A stretch of 64,000 nucleotides of DNA, from the NCBI GenBank assembly GCA_037976565.1, contig CP137666.1, forward strand, positions 372,001 through 436,000, written 5' to 3'. Positions within the stretch are counted from its first letter, which is position 1, and every line of letters begins with the position of its first letter. This stretch comes from Mesocentrotus franciscanus. Lineage: Eukaryota; Echinodermata; Echinoidea; Camarodonta; Strongylocentrotidae. The notes beneath the pieces are model-generated. The model was not told the DNA's origin, made no database searches, and worked only from the letters and a program-made list of their open reading frames with translations. Both the position numbers and the translations under genes were made by a program. Shown here one piece after another: positions 23,067 to 59,624 of the stretch.

Positions 23067-24780
23067 TAGACCGAAAATTTCTGTCTCTTTCGTTCGTTAG
23101 CCTCTGATTTGGGTAGGGTCGGCTCCTCTCTTTAGAGACAGAAGCCGACCATAGGCACTCCTGTTCAAACATTTTGGCCATTTATGGCCAAAACTCTTTG
23201 CCCAAAATACTACGTTTTACCCGATGCATATCCGATGCATTTATTATTGTAAATTAGGCCTAGGCTAAACTACATCGGAAGCACCGAAGCTGTGAGAGCC
23301 AACTCATTCTTACAATAGAAGACCTGATACGAACATTTGACCAGGGTACTCAACAGGACGTTATGATTCTCGACTTCAGCAAGGCTTTTGATAAGGTACC
23401 TCATCAAAGACTTCTCTTCCAACTTCAAAAGTGTGGCATTCAAGGCCAACTTCTCAAGTGGATCAACCTTTGGCTGACAACAAGATCACAGAGAGTAGTC
23501 GTTGATGGGGAATGCTCAGCCTCAGCTGAGGTACTGTCAGGCGTACCGCAGGGGTCCGTCCTCGGCCATCTCCTCTTCCTCGTTTATATCAGTAATATCA
23601 ATAAAAACATCTCGTCAAGTATAAGGCTATTTGCAGATGACTGCATACTCTACCGAGCGATTAAGATGATCAACAATACAGTAATTCTCCAGATGGATCT
23701 GAACAGGTTATCTACATGGGCAGACAAGTGGCAAATGAAATTCAACGTCACCAAGTGCTACGTTCTCGAATTTCCAGGAGGAGACGTAATCTCATAAACC
23801 AAGCATACTACATAAACAGTACTACCCTCAAGGAGGTAAACCACCATCCCTACCTCGGAGTGGAACTAACCAACAACTTATCCTGGGAGAACCAAGTGGA
23901 TAAAGTAGTCAAAAAGGCAAACTGTATGCTCGGGATGATTCGTCGTAACCTGTCTGGCTTCTCTACCAAGAAGATCAGAGAAGCTGCATTCACCTGTCTT
24001 GTAAGGCCTCATCTTGAATATGCCAGTAGCGTGTGGGATCCTTACTTAAGTAAACATATCAATAAACTGGAGGGAGTCCAAAACAGAGGGGTTAGATTTG
24101 TCACTGGCAAATATGGAATAGACGTCCATGTATCAGAACTGAAAAGGGATCTAAAATGGCAACCTCTACAGAGTCAACGTTTTGTGGCTAGACACTCGCT
24201 CTTCTTCAAATCCATCAAAGACCAAGTAGCCATACCCAGACCTGAACAGACCTGAATACATCACTCAACCCCAGAAGATACTCAAGGGACATCATAATCT
24301 CTCCTTCTCTAACATAAGATGCAAAACGGATATCTATCGACTCACCTTCTTTCCAAGAACCATTCGGGCCTGGAATCTATTCCCCCCAGCATCATTGCCT
24401 GCAACTCGGTTGAAACCTTCAAAACCAGACTCTGGGAAGCAATTCAAAGGGGTAATATAAGCATAGTCCCTCCCCACAACTGCAATGTGATGGGACTCAA
24501 TTCCAAAATGTTTTAGACGCAACAAACACTCTCTCTCGAGCGATAACGTTCTTATTGGTCATACATATCCATCTCGGATCCAGACCAGGACCTGAACAGA
24601 ATCAGAATCAGAAACATCGATTCCACTTACCAGATTGACTGTATGATGCATTTAAGGGTCTTTTTTCCGGATTTTCATCGCTGAAATTGAGCTCCGTGTT
24701 GAAATTCTTGCAGCCGTATTTTAAACTGTTACTGTCAATGGATGACGTCATCTTCCTTCATGCGCAGTAACAGTTTTCTT
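23067..24780. mobile_element. Second copy of the foldback element, split by a LINE
   Basis: It starts TAGACCGAAAATTTCTGTCTC as at 21423 and carries the arm through CTAAACTACATCGG at 23278. It resumes at 24618 with TTCCACTTACCAGATTG and the central CAATGGATGACGTCATC, then decays. The LINE lies between the two pieces. The right arm is mostly missing. Confidence 0.7.
23282..24617 (+). pseudogene. 5'-truncated non-LTR retrotransposon (CR1/Jockey-like reverse transcriptase)
   Basis: Reverse-transcriptase motifs run in order: DFSKAFDKVPHQRLL, then SGVPQGSVLGHLLFLVYI, then the catalytic box LFADDCILYR (an F-A-D-D form). A frameshift near 23770 leads into NLINQAYYIN, WENQVDKVVKKAN, RPHLEYASSVWDPY, KLEGVQNRGVRFV and LKWQPLQSQR. 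Further shifts give FFPRTIRAWN and VETFKTRLWEA, the usual end of this ORF. The 5' half, including the endonuclease, is absent. The 3' end has a short AATCAG repeat. It is dead by frameshifts and inserted in an older foldback element. Confidence 0.85.
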
Positions 24781-24839
24781 CGTCGAAATTAAATTCCGCT
24801 CCATGTTGAAATTTTAGCAGCGCATGCGCAGTAACAATC

Positions 24840-25480
24840 CTTGTTATTTAGTGTTAAAAAATTCATTTAAGATTGTTTTGTGACAGTATGGCTGACAAAT
24901 AAATCTCAAGCTTAATTTAGCGCATACATAGATATAGCAAGCGCACTTACCTCTATACCTATTTACGCATAGTGCTGCGCATGAATAGGCCTGTGCAAGA
25001 ATAGGCCCATGCCCCTGGGCCCATGCACACACAGTATTATGCGCTAAAAAGGCGTGCAATAGGACTGGAAAATATTGCCCACTCTTTCATGAAAAAGCAT
25101 ACAATAGGCTCAGTAAATGAATCACACATGACCGCGCATGACCTAGCCTTAATTAAGGGCTTAGTGATAATGTGAAATATTGATATTGATACATGTATCA
25201 CCAAGCCTTAACTGGCTCCCATAGACCTATGCGGAGAGGCAGGTAAACAAAACCTAAAATGCATCCGAAATCACCCCTTTCCACACCCGACCAATATTGG
25301 ACAGTGGCCTCGATGAATTTTATGCCACTTCTACGCCTAATTGCCTACGAAAATTAAAAATTGGATGTAAAAATAACGAAATATTGGCGAATATCTTACC
25401 AGAGAGATACAGCCCAGCTCCCTTTTCACGTGTAGTGTGAGAATTTACGATCTTGGGACAATGGTGTTGACCTCTGACTG
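24840..25480. other. Intron sequence, nothing recognised
   Basis: This is the region between the element nest and the first coding dynein exon. Open frames here lack motifs. Confidence 0.4.
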
Positions 25481-25488
25481 GAACTTCC

Positions 25489-25560
25489 GTAAATATGCTG
25501 CTACCGTATAATGTGCTGTATAATGTTATACAGCGCATTATATGGTAGCAGCATATTTAC
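25489..25560. repeat. 72-bp near-perfect palindrome
   Basis: The left half GTAAATATGCTGCTAC pairs with the right half GTAGCAGCATATTTAC, with further pairing of the inner ATAATG/CATTAT words. It could form a cruciform or hairpin. It sits immediately before the pyrimidine repeat that precedes the first coding exon. Confidence 0.8.
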
Positions 25561-25594
25561 TGTTTCTTCCCCTCCCAACAAATGTACACTCTCA

Positions 25595-25970
25595 CTCGCT
25601 CTCTCTCTCTCTCTTTCTCTGTTCTTTTCTATATTTCTATCACTGTTCTTTTCTTGCTCTCTCTGTCACTGTTCTTTTCTTGCTCTCTCATTCACTGTTC
25701 TTTTCTTGCTTTCTCTGTCACTGTTCTTTTCTTGCTCTCTCTGTCACTGTTCTTTTCTTGCTCTCTCTATCACTGTTCTTTTCTTGCTCTCTCTATCACT
25801 GTTCTTTTCTTGCTCTCTCTGTCACTGTTCTTTTCTTGCTCTCTCTATCACTGTTCTTTTCTTGCTCTCTCTATCACTGTTCTTTTCTTGCTCTCTCTGT
25901 CACTGTTCTTTTCTTGCTCTCTCCTTCACTGTTCTTTTCTTGCTCTCTCATTCACTGTTCTTTTTACCTT
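25595..25970 (+). repeat. 26-bp pyrimidine-rich minisatellite
   Basis: Roughly 13 copies of a unit like TCACTGTTCTTTTCTTGCTC plus TCTCTG are present. Because 26 is not a multiple of three, all three plus frames stay open, which makes false ORFs (25511-26203 and others). It forms the upstream part of the polypyrimidine tract for the exon beginning at 25987. Confidence 0.92.
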
Positions 25971-25998
25971 TTCATCCTAATTGTAGTGAATTGTCATC

Positions 25999-50979
<24,981 letters not shown>

Positions 50980-51103
50980 ATATGATATTTAGAGGGATGC
51001 AGATGAAGAAGCAGCAAGATAAATATGATATTTACAATATATTGGTAATTGCTCCACTTCAAAAAAAAGCCTGAGGCATCAGTGTAAAATATTAGATCTG
51101 GAT

Positions 51104-51764
51104 TGGCTGAATGCATGATTCATGTGAACTCTTGGTACAAGAAAGTGATTATTAAGCTAAGACACACAATTTCATTCATTCCAAGCATGTAGTACATTAG
51201 AAAGTATCATGCTCAGCTATAAGCCTCGCATTTAACAATGAAATGAAACAATGAAACAACGAATATATGCTGTTGATCACTATTAGCATTTTATTATCTT
51301 TTTGCAGTATGCATGACTAAGTAATACTAGAAGCAAACTTGATGGTTTATACAACAACCTCCATAATGTAGGTTAGTAACATTCATGTAACTACTTATTT
51401 ATTTTGTATATAAAAATGTACACTAGATATTCCAATAACACATACAAATAATGTGTTTTGTTTTGGGTTTGTTTGTTTTTATCTTGACATTGTTGTATAT
51501 TGTTTAAGACTATAAATGTATTGATGAATTTAAATTTCATTTATGAAATTTAAAACATTTCTTTCTTTTTTTCTCTCTTTGCCTCTTCAGAGGTACTTTA
51601 TTATTCCATTTCAAAATACATATAGACTATTTACAAAACAAGTAAAACGAATATATAAATTATATACATGATCAACATAATTTCTTAAAAGGATCATTAT
51701 AAAATTTCTATTACTTTCTTAACTTCTCCATTATCGAAGTATTTTATATTTCTTTGTATTTTAA
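51104..51764. other. Probable dynein IC 3' UTR / 3' flank
   Basis: The stretch is AT-rich without frames. I see no strong AATAAA close to the stop, so the polyadenylation site cannot be placed from the sequence. Confidence 0.4.
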
Positions 51765-52293
51765 AGATACTATGTCCCTTTTGCAGCCAACATCAAATTC
51801 TGTAGAACTTTGCAGGAATTATGAATATGTCATGTATTTCCTATCTGTGAAATTTAAACGTCAGCAGTGTCCTAATATTCAAATTATGCAAGGAAACCCG
51901 TTTACTTGCTAGACTTCACTGTCAGACACTATTGAGTGACTGACTGGCTTTTTCATCTTTGGTAATAACATACATAAAATGAGCTGTAAAGGGTACATGA
52001 GCATTTGTCTACATCAATAACCCACTTCTTGTAATGGCCAAAATTAAACTGATTGAATCTTTGCGCAGCATAAAACGTACGACCATTCGGTACAATGGTC
52101 TGAAAAATCAGACTATTACTTACTGGCTCTATAGCTCCTAAGTCGATTCGACAACTAATAGTCGTTATTTTCCCACTTAAAGACATTTTCAAGCCCCCTT
52201 TTTTTAGGGAAGTTCTAAATTAGTATTGTCTTTCAAATGCCGTTGGAATTTAACCTTTTCATTTTTTTGGCCTGCAAATGGGACATAGTACCT
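51765..52293. mobile_element. TTAA-flanked MITE, family A (reverse copy)
   Basis: TTAA at 51761-51764 and 52294-52297 bracket AGATACTATGTCCC and GGGACATAGTACCT. It is 529 bp in the same orientation as the copy at 18109. Confidence 0.9.
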
Positions 52294-52399
52294 TTAAATA
52301 AGGTTTCAATGATGAAATAAAATTATTTATTAACCTCTTTGAATAGGTGTTTGCACATGGTCAGAAATTTGTTATGTAAATAAATTTGATTTAAAAAAT

Positions 52400-53530
52400 A
52401 ATCCCAATGAAATACTTGGGAATAATAGTAATATTTTAATTGATAAATAACCTCTGTATTTCCTGTCGTGGATAAAAGAAAGAATTTTTCAAGTTGAACA
52501 TGTTATAAATCAAGGTACATAGATAGATAACTCTCTATTTGATAAACATTTTGATGTAAAGAATCTGTCGTTTTTATTCAAAATGTCAAAATTAAAAAAA
52601 GCATTCCTTAAATATTGGTTACAACAGCGCAGCTGAATATATTTTGTATTAAAGCTGCGCTATATAAATTTGTTATTATTATTATTATTACAAAATTCAC
52701 CTTTAAATAAAGCTTCAAATCTCAATGAAACGATCTACATTGAGACAACTTTAGATGTTATAAACGTTGAATGTACTAAAGCGAAAAGTTACTATAATTT
52801 AACGCTAGGAAAAGAAGAAAAAAAGTTGGTTTCCATTTTTGGCAAAATATTTTAAGCCTACCAGAAACATTTGTTTGGAAAGATATATTTCAGTTCAAAT
52901 TTAATAAGATAAGAGACAATAATATCAAACAATATAATTTCAAATTAATTCATAGGGTATTGCCCTATAAAGATAATCTCTTTACATGGAAAATTGTACA
53001 GTCTAACGAATGTGAAACTTCTTGTGAAAAAGAAACTATTGAGCATTTTATATTTCATTGCAAGAAGGTAAGAGTTTTCTGGAAAATTATCTCAAGAATT
53101 ATATATTTCATTTTAAAAATAGAAATAGAAATTGATATAAAATAAATAACAGAAAATTTAATTTACTTAATTTCTTGATAAATTATGCACAACTTGTAAG
53201 ATTACGTAAAGCGGAACTTTGGGGAAGTACAAACCAACCAACATTTCTTTGTGAAACATACCAGAGAGACTAGTTTTCTTTAAACAAATGAGAGAACAAA
53301 GTCATTTGATCCTTTGGTGTTGTAATTATCTTTCATTACTTTCTACCTTGCTATCTTTTCTTCACTACTCTTTTATTACTTCAAAGCAATGGGGCGTTTC
53401 TCTTCACTTGTTTCTAAACATCTAGATATTGATCCACTTTTGATTAAGACGGATAAACTCTTTGAAGTTCGTTTTCGTTTTCTATTCGTTTTATTCATTT
53501 CAAACTTAAGTATGTAAGTTAGTGTTATTA
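52400..53530 (+). mobile_element. Decayed LINE (L1/Tx1-like) ORF2 C-terminal region
   Basis: The plus strand reads PETFVWKDIFQFKF, FKLIHRVLPYKDNLFTWKIV, ETSCEKETIEHFIFHCKKVR and VFWKII, the typical RVLP-KD-LF-WKI..C..E-IEH-F--C--V--FW block at the end of L1/Tx1-type ORF2. Stops and frame breaks surround it. The GCGCTATATAA plus TTA run at 52650-52690 may belong to another inserted tail. Confidence 0.65.
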
Positions 53531-53549
53531 CTTTCCCTCAAAGAAATTA

Positions 53550-55430
53550 TATGAGAGATGAATTAAAACTCTTGTGCTTGAATCAATTCTCCCTACCGCA
53601 TATAGCTGAAAACATGCAAACATAAGTGGTGCCCTATTTTTACGAGCGAATTTCCCTGGATTTTGCAGTCACATGAACTTCCAGTCAAAACACAGGATTT
53701 GACTCACACTTCATTGTCAATGACTAAGACTTATAAAATGTAGTTATGCCTAAATCTCTAATGATGTAAATTTATTAAAAATGTAGACCTTCAGTATCTT
53801 CAAATATGTGACCCTGCTGTATTACTGGAAATTCTTTAAAATTTCTGACATTAGCGCACAATCATGGCTTGGGAAAAGAAGCCACTTGTGTTGCAGTTTG
53901 CCAAGTTTTTCTGAGAGAATTTCTCCAACCGCTGGTGTTTGCCAATTTGTTTATACACACTGTATTCATTTTAAACAATAAATATGCTTACTGCTTGTAT
54001 ATTTTTGAAAACGTTTGAGTATCGAGCAAGATTAAGAACTGCAGATAATGAATTGTTAGCATATCGTAGTACAGCAGAATAATTGTTTTAGAATCACTGG
54101 AAGTTAGTGCGTCTACAAAATCGCTGAGGTATCAAAGGCGCTATGCATAATGGGAATATATATTGCTATATATATGCGGTAGCGAAAATTGTGAATGAAC
54201 CCACGTAAAACATAGTGATTTATTTATGCAGCGGTGAGGAAAAAGAACTCCTGCTATACATATGATTTACTGGATGTAATTACATACTACTTCATAATCT
54301 AATAAAACTAATGAATTTATCTTAGTTAACTAATTGTAAAAGAAAGAACATGATATTCTTGCCAAACGATGACTAGCAGTATATAATACATGTTTTGACA
54401 GTTTGAGCTCCATGCATATTTTATGCGAGGAGCCTAAGAAATTTATTTTATAAAGATGTACATGTACAACCAAATGTTTGATTTAAATATCTTTGTCATG
54501 CTCTTTGGTTTTATTTTATGGAATGCAATGAGAGAATTCTATACATTTATGCTGTCCATTTCTGGCTTACAATATTTAATTTAATAAAACCAACATATCA
54601 TATCATATGCCCTCTTATGACAGAAAGTATTCTAGGGCATATGGAAGCTATTCTGATCGTAGATTTTAAGAAGTGAAAATCATGGAAGTATGGCAATAGT
54701 ATAATGTTCAAGCTTTAACTTTGGATATATACGCTGTCTTTGTATGATCGTCTTGTTATTGACATTTAATAATGTAGAAGGGGCTAGCAGGTTTCCAACA
54801 TGATAAATCTGAAAGCTTTTGTGCACGGACACAAAATGGGTGTATATTGTTAGGGATATTCTGATTGACCACTCCAGTGAGATTGAGTAATTAGAAGTAT
54901 GTGGTAATGTTACATAGATTTAGATGCTATATTGTACAATGTTAAGAGATATTTGCTTGTAAGTGTAATAACAAATGTTCGTTGTAGTTATAGTGCATGC
55001 AGACTTAAGATTAAAATCATGCTTGTCATTTAAATTGTGTAAAATGTTACAATATGAACTAGTGTTGGTCCTTTTGTTTAAGTGATTGTTTTTCTCAAAA
55101 GGAAATCAAAATGATATAGCATTACCCCCTCTAATGAGAATTGGAAGACAGAAACATTAGAACTAAGGAGCGTGAATGTCAAATAAGAATGTGTAAAGCG
55201 GATAGAGCAGCGTGTGGTTTATGTGCGAGAAAGAAAAAATACATGTATGTCACAATATGCTAAAAAGGAAGAGTCATTGCAATGACGTGAGAGGAAAAGA
55301 GTCCCGCAGAAATGTGGACGAAAAGAGAAGCTGTTTGGTTATATGACTTCGCTAGATTGCAATACTGCAATTATGGTGCGGCGGCTTTGTTAAACAAATC
55401 ACATAAAACATGCACACATGTACCTGTACT
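53550..55430. other. AT-rich stretch, no gene recognised
   Basis: There are only short motif-free frames. An AATAAA at 54583-54588 is one of several A/T-rich candidates for a distal polyadenylation site. It lies between the two copies of the duplicated dynein terminal exon. Confidence 0.4.
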
Positions 55431-55436
55431 TACGAA

Positions 55437-56201
55437 GTTGACCAAACTCTTTGTATAGATGACTCTGTAAGTATCTGGAAAGTTGCGACTGGCGAGTTAA
55501 GATTTAATTGAATTTTGAATATTACAGCAATGGATTTATGGCTTTGGTATACAGTGTAGGAGATAGAAGATGCTGTTTGAAAATTTTAAAAGAAAATATT
55601 GTTGATTTAATTTTGCGTGGAACATGTCATTGATTGCTGAAACAACATTACTGGAAAGGTTTCATGAAAATGGTAGACACTTAAGGAATTCGCCTCATTT
55701 TCTTTCTTTTTTTCTTTCTTTTCTTTGTTGTTGTTGGACATTTTGGTAGTATCCCAAAAATATTAAATAACAGATACATGTACCGGTAGTTTGGAAACCA
55801 CATGAAATGACTCCAAACTCTTTGCACCCACCCTGTGTGAAGAATCAGGGGAAACCCAGATGTGAGAGACACCTGTATTTCTACATCATAAGTTTAGAAG
55901 AGAGATGAGAGTGAAAATAGTAATAAAAGTAGCCTATACAACAAATTTTATTCTATGATTGTATCCACAGAGCCTGGCAATGCCACGTAATGATGAATGG
56001 TCCAAGTTTGTCCGTACTCTAGCTGATATTAGAGCAAATACACAGACAGAGACCGATGAAGAAGCAGCAAGATAAATATGATATTTAGAGGGATACAGAT
56101 GAAGAAGCTAGCAGCAAAATAAATATAATATTTAGAATATATTGGTAATTGCTCCACTTCAAAAAAGCCTTAGGCATCAGTGTAAAATATTAGATCTGGA
56201 T
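55437..56201. repeat. Segmental duplication, distal copy
   Basis: It is a near-identical direct repeat of 50345-51103, about 5.1 kb downstream. Differences are scattered substitutions and small indels (for example in T and A runs). Confidence 0.93.
55971..56075 (+). pseudogene. Duplicate of dynein IC terminal exon
   Basis: The copy keeps the TATCCACAG acceptor, all 34 codons (SLAMPRNDEW to EEAAR) and the stop without any protein change. As exon 15 is not duplicated with it, it can only be used if exon 15 splices past exon 16. It could be an alternative terminal exon, an inert young duplicate, or an assembly artefact. Confidence 0.75.
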
Positions 56202-57500
56202 ATTAGATCTGGATCTCCCTTCAAAGTTAAAGTGTATAGGACTAGTGTTTTTAAAAGGTTTGAAATAAAAATTGTTCTCAAGCTTCGTCGCTTTGTTCCC
56301 TCGCATATTTCTTCAGGATCTCGTAATTCTAAACACCAGTGCATGTTAAAGTGCAAAGATCACGTTTTTGAAGGGTTAAAGAGTCTCTTTTTGCGAAAGA
56401 ATTCTCCCTTTCAGTCGCTTTTCTACATCTCTGAAACTTATTTTTTAGGGATTTCGTTAAATTTTACGCCCAAAATATAGAAAGAAGTGATTATTATGTA
56501 TGGCTCCATCTTCATCGAAGTTGGGTACCAATTCTGGTTTAAGCGCATCAAACACGATAAACTCTATCAAAAATAGAAAATAATCTGCCGTGTGGGGGGG
56601 GGGGCTAAAAAGTTTGGTAACACTAAGCTCTGTATAAAATTATCAGTATTTTAATTGTTTCATAATGCTCATTCAACCATAAAATGAAAACATGGTCTTT
56701 GGGTATTTGGCTTTGAATGGGCCTTTTACAACAGGCTTGAACAGTGCAAATTCCAAAGTATTCCAAATTTAAAGAATTTCTTGCTAACTCCCTGCACACT
56801 GCATCATCGATTCGACACTCTCATTATATATAGCGAAATAGGCACTGGTCAAACTGCACTGGCCCTGTACCGATTCCTGAAATAATACATACAAACACCT
56901 CCGCAAGCTGATTTGCAGTTTTCTTCAGTATTCAACACCAATCCCAGTTATTTGTTCATCAGAAACTATAACCTATCATTTCATTTCGTTAATCATCTCC
57001 CTTTCTCTCTTGAAGACAATTTCATAAAACTGTTTGGGTGTTTTTTCTCGTACGTTCTACTTTCGTCCGAGGTCTTATAGGCACGTACATGTCAGGCCAA
57101 CTCATCGGCAATGTAATCTGGATTTGTAAAGTTAAGTTTGAAGGTAAACTGACCAGTTTTGGAAACGCCCTGCTCTCAAAAAAATGAAATGGAAGCTCTA
57201 TACCAATCCTGTGAAAGAATATATTTTGACTAATACGTGATGATACAAATTTTGCCGAAAAACCGCCTACTAATTGATATATTTGGTAAATTATTATATT
57301 TATTTGGACCAAATAGATATCGCGCACGTGTCGCGCACGTGTCGCGTAGTCTCATATACATATAGTGTACAGTGCTTGTAACTTTACCAAGACTGGGCCA
57401 AATTTCTTATCATTTTGATGATTCCAGAACCTTGTAGTACACACCAATACTTATATGCTAGCTGATCTACCTTTTCTGATCGATTCCACAACGTTTCTTT
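56202..57500. other. Flank of duplication, no gene recognised
   Basis: A plus-strand frame of 112 codons (56142-56480) has no motif that I recognise and overlaps the duplicated 3' UTR, so I do not call it. A short G run lies near 56595. Confidence 0.4.
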
Positions 57501-57549
57501 CACAATGCAATCGCATGACCTATATAACTGGTCTTTACCTTTAATATTC

Positions 57550-57550
57550 T

Positions 57551-57586
<36 letters not shown>

Positions 57587-58042
57587 ACTTTCTCCTCTCT
57601 CTCTCTCTCTCTCTCTCCCTCCCCCTCTCTCTCTCTCTCATTTCCTCTCTCCCTCTGCATCTTCTTCTCTTTTACCTTCTTTTTTCCTTTTAATTCCGTC
57701 GTTAATTCTCACTATCTTTTTTGTAGGCCGCTATGAAAAAGGAGGAGGGCCACGACCGACTCTCTCTCTCTCTCTCACCACCACGTACGATCCGCCACTG
57801 ATTTAGGCCTACATTAATTTTATGCACGCATTAAAATTATATTTAGCCGTGGGATGGGGTTTTCATCCCATCCAATACGTTGCTGATCGAGTGCTGGCCC
57901 GTTATACACAGGATAGGGATTTTTTTTTTCTCTCTCTCCCTCTCTCCTTTTACTCTCTTTTCCTCTCTTAACTTCTTATTATTTTTCTTTTTTCCTTTAT
58001 TCTTCGGTCGCTCTCTCTCTCTCTCTCCCCCCTTCTGTTTTA
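57550..58042 (+). repeat. CT-rich tracts preceding two acceptor-like sites
   Basis: (CT)n blocks occur at about 57549-57640, 57760-57778, 57928-57960 and 58011-58030. They read as Ser/Leu repeats in open frames, which are not real proteins. Confidence 0.85.
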
Positions 58043-58043
58043 G

Positions 58044-58139
58044 GCCGCAAAAAAGGAGGCCGCGACCGATTCGGCCCCAGGCGGATCGGCCACTTCTAAT
58101 TCTCTGTCGACTTCATCGGAAGTCCAAAGCGGGGGATGA
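58044..58139 (+). CDS. Possible orphan terminal exon
   Basis: Behind a long pyrimidine tract and TTTTAG, the frame AAKKEAATDSAPGGSATSNS continues LSTSSEVQSGG to a TGA, with GC-rich codon use unlike its surroundings. A diverged copy of the acceptor and first codons (TTGTAG, then GCCGC.AAAAAGGAGG) lies at 57727. I see no upstream exon on this strand, so the parent gene is unknown. Confidence 0.25.
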   Translation, partial: AAKKEAATDSAPGGSATSNSLSTSSEVQSGG

Positions 58140-58149
58140 AATAAGTGTC

Positions 58150-59620
58150 ACTTGAACATAATTATTCTTTCAACATCTTAAAGTCACATCTTTTCTCATT
58201 CTACTATATTTACTACACGCTAATTAACAATTTTCTTAGTATAGGATTTCCCGGCCAAATTCGCGAATTTGTCATTAAAATTAATTTGTCTTGCGTTCAA
58301 ATTCGATAGTATATAGTGCTGTCAGGTATATCTCGGGTTTATATTCCTTTTTCTAGTTTTCAAATCTATGAAGTTTTCGTTAGAATTTATGTACCGGTAT
58401 ATGTTTCATTCAAGTTAATGAACAATGTGCTTCTTTCGCTATTTGGTCATTCGATTTGGCGCTACACGATTATCTGACATCGCGACGGTGTACTCTTATT
58501 AGCATTCTAATTCATTTAATTGTAGCATTCAAATCATAGCACTTTGTGCACTTAAATTGATGGTCAGTTTACATTTCTCGTTTATTACACACTTTTTATG
58601 GCTCATTCTTTTTCTTTCAAGATTGTTTTTTTTTTTTCATGTGTATTTTATCATATTTTATTTTCTTGCATTTATACACTTAGGGCCTATACTTATTAGA
58701 TTTATCTGATATTCATCAGCATTTAAGTTTGATTGAAAGACTTGCATCTACGGACTTGATGGTCTCAATATGTTTGTAAATGTTCATATAAGGAAGTTGT
58801 TTGTCTTGGCTTTTAGAAAAAACAGAGGGGTGTGCTGGGTGTAAGAGACGTGAATTACTTTTGTGAAATTCTAAGTCTGTAGTAAAAAGGGCGACTGAGG
58901 GTACCTCCCGGGTATATGAACATGTCCATGCAGAAATGCCATATCCCTTTATTTCGCCCCTTCTTTACTTAATATCTGACTACACCCATATGCATTGTCC
59001 TGAAAATGAATGAAGGGATTAACAGAATAGACCCCAATGACAAATCATGCATTTTAATTGCATTATTTTAAAACTGTAAATGTGTGTTGCATTCCCTTAA
59101 CATTCCTAACTTGAATAAACATATTTCGAATAAGAATGACAGGTGTTAATTTAAATGATAAAAATGACGCCTCGACAAATGACGATTATTTTGAATGCTA
59201 GTTGAGCAGTATCTAAATTAACTGACAGATCTATGAAACCCTTCGAACAAAATCCTAAATTAAATACACAAACGGAAAAGTTGAATGATAATTGGCATGG
59301 CAAAGCCGATCTGCGCTAACTTAAATTCAAAGTAAATGAATTCGAATGACAGACTCGCGAATTTCGCCGGGAAATCATATATTGTAGCCTAATTATTACA
59401 GTACAGTATATTGTAATTTTAATGTAATTGTAATGTATTTCTTAATTTGTAATGTAATTCTTATTTATCAATTTTTGGTACTGTAGTATTAATGTTATGT
59501 ATTTTCCGTAGGTATAAATGTATTTCTTAAATATGTAGTATTATTGTATCTAATGTCAAATGCATTAAAATGTATTATGTCATGCGCTGCAACACATTTT
59601 GTGTGTGTTATTCATCATCA
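58150..59620. other. AT-rich intergenic stretch
   Basis: No gene is recognised. There are poly-T runs near 58627 and TGTAAT-rich sequence at 59400-59480. Confidence 0.4.
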
Positions 59621-59624
59621 AATA

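Noticed and set aside
56142..56480. 112-codon plus-strand frame after the duplicated exon
   Set aside because: It starts inside the duplicated 3' UTR and has no recognisable motif. Probably chance or retroposon debris.
57505..58155. Ser/Leu-rich frames near the CT tracts
   Set aside because: They are low-complexity CT-repeat translations. Only the short 58044-58139 segment was kept, at low confidence.
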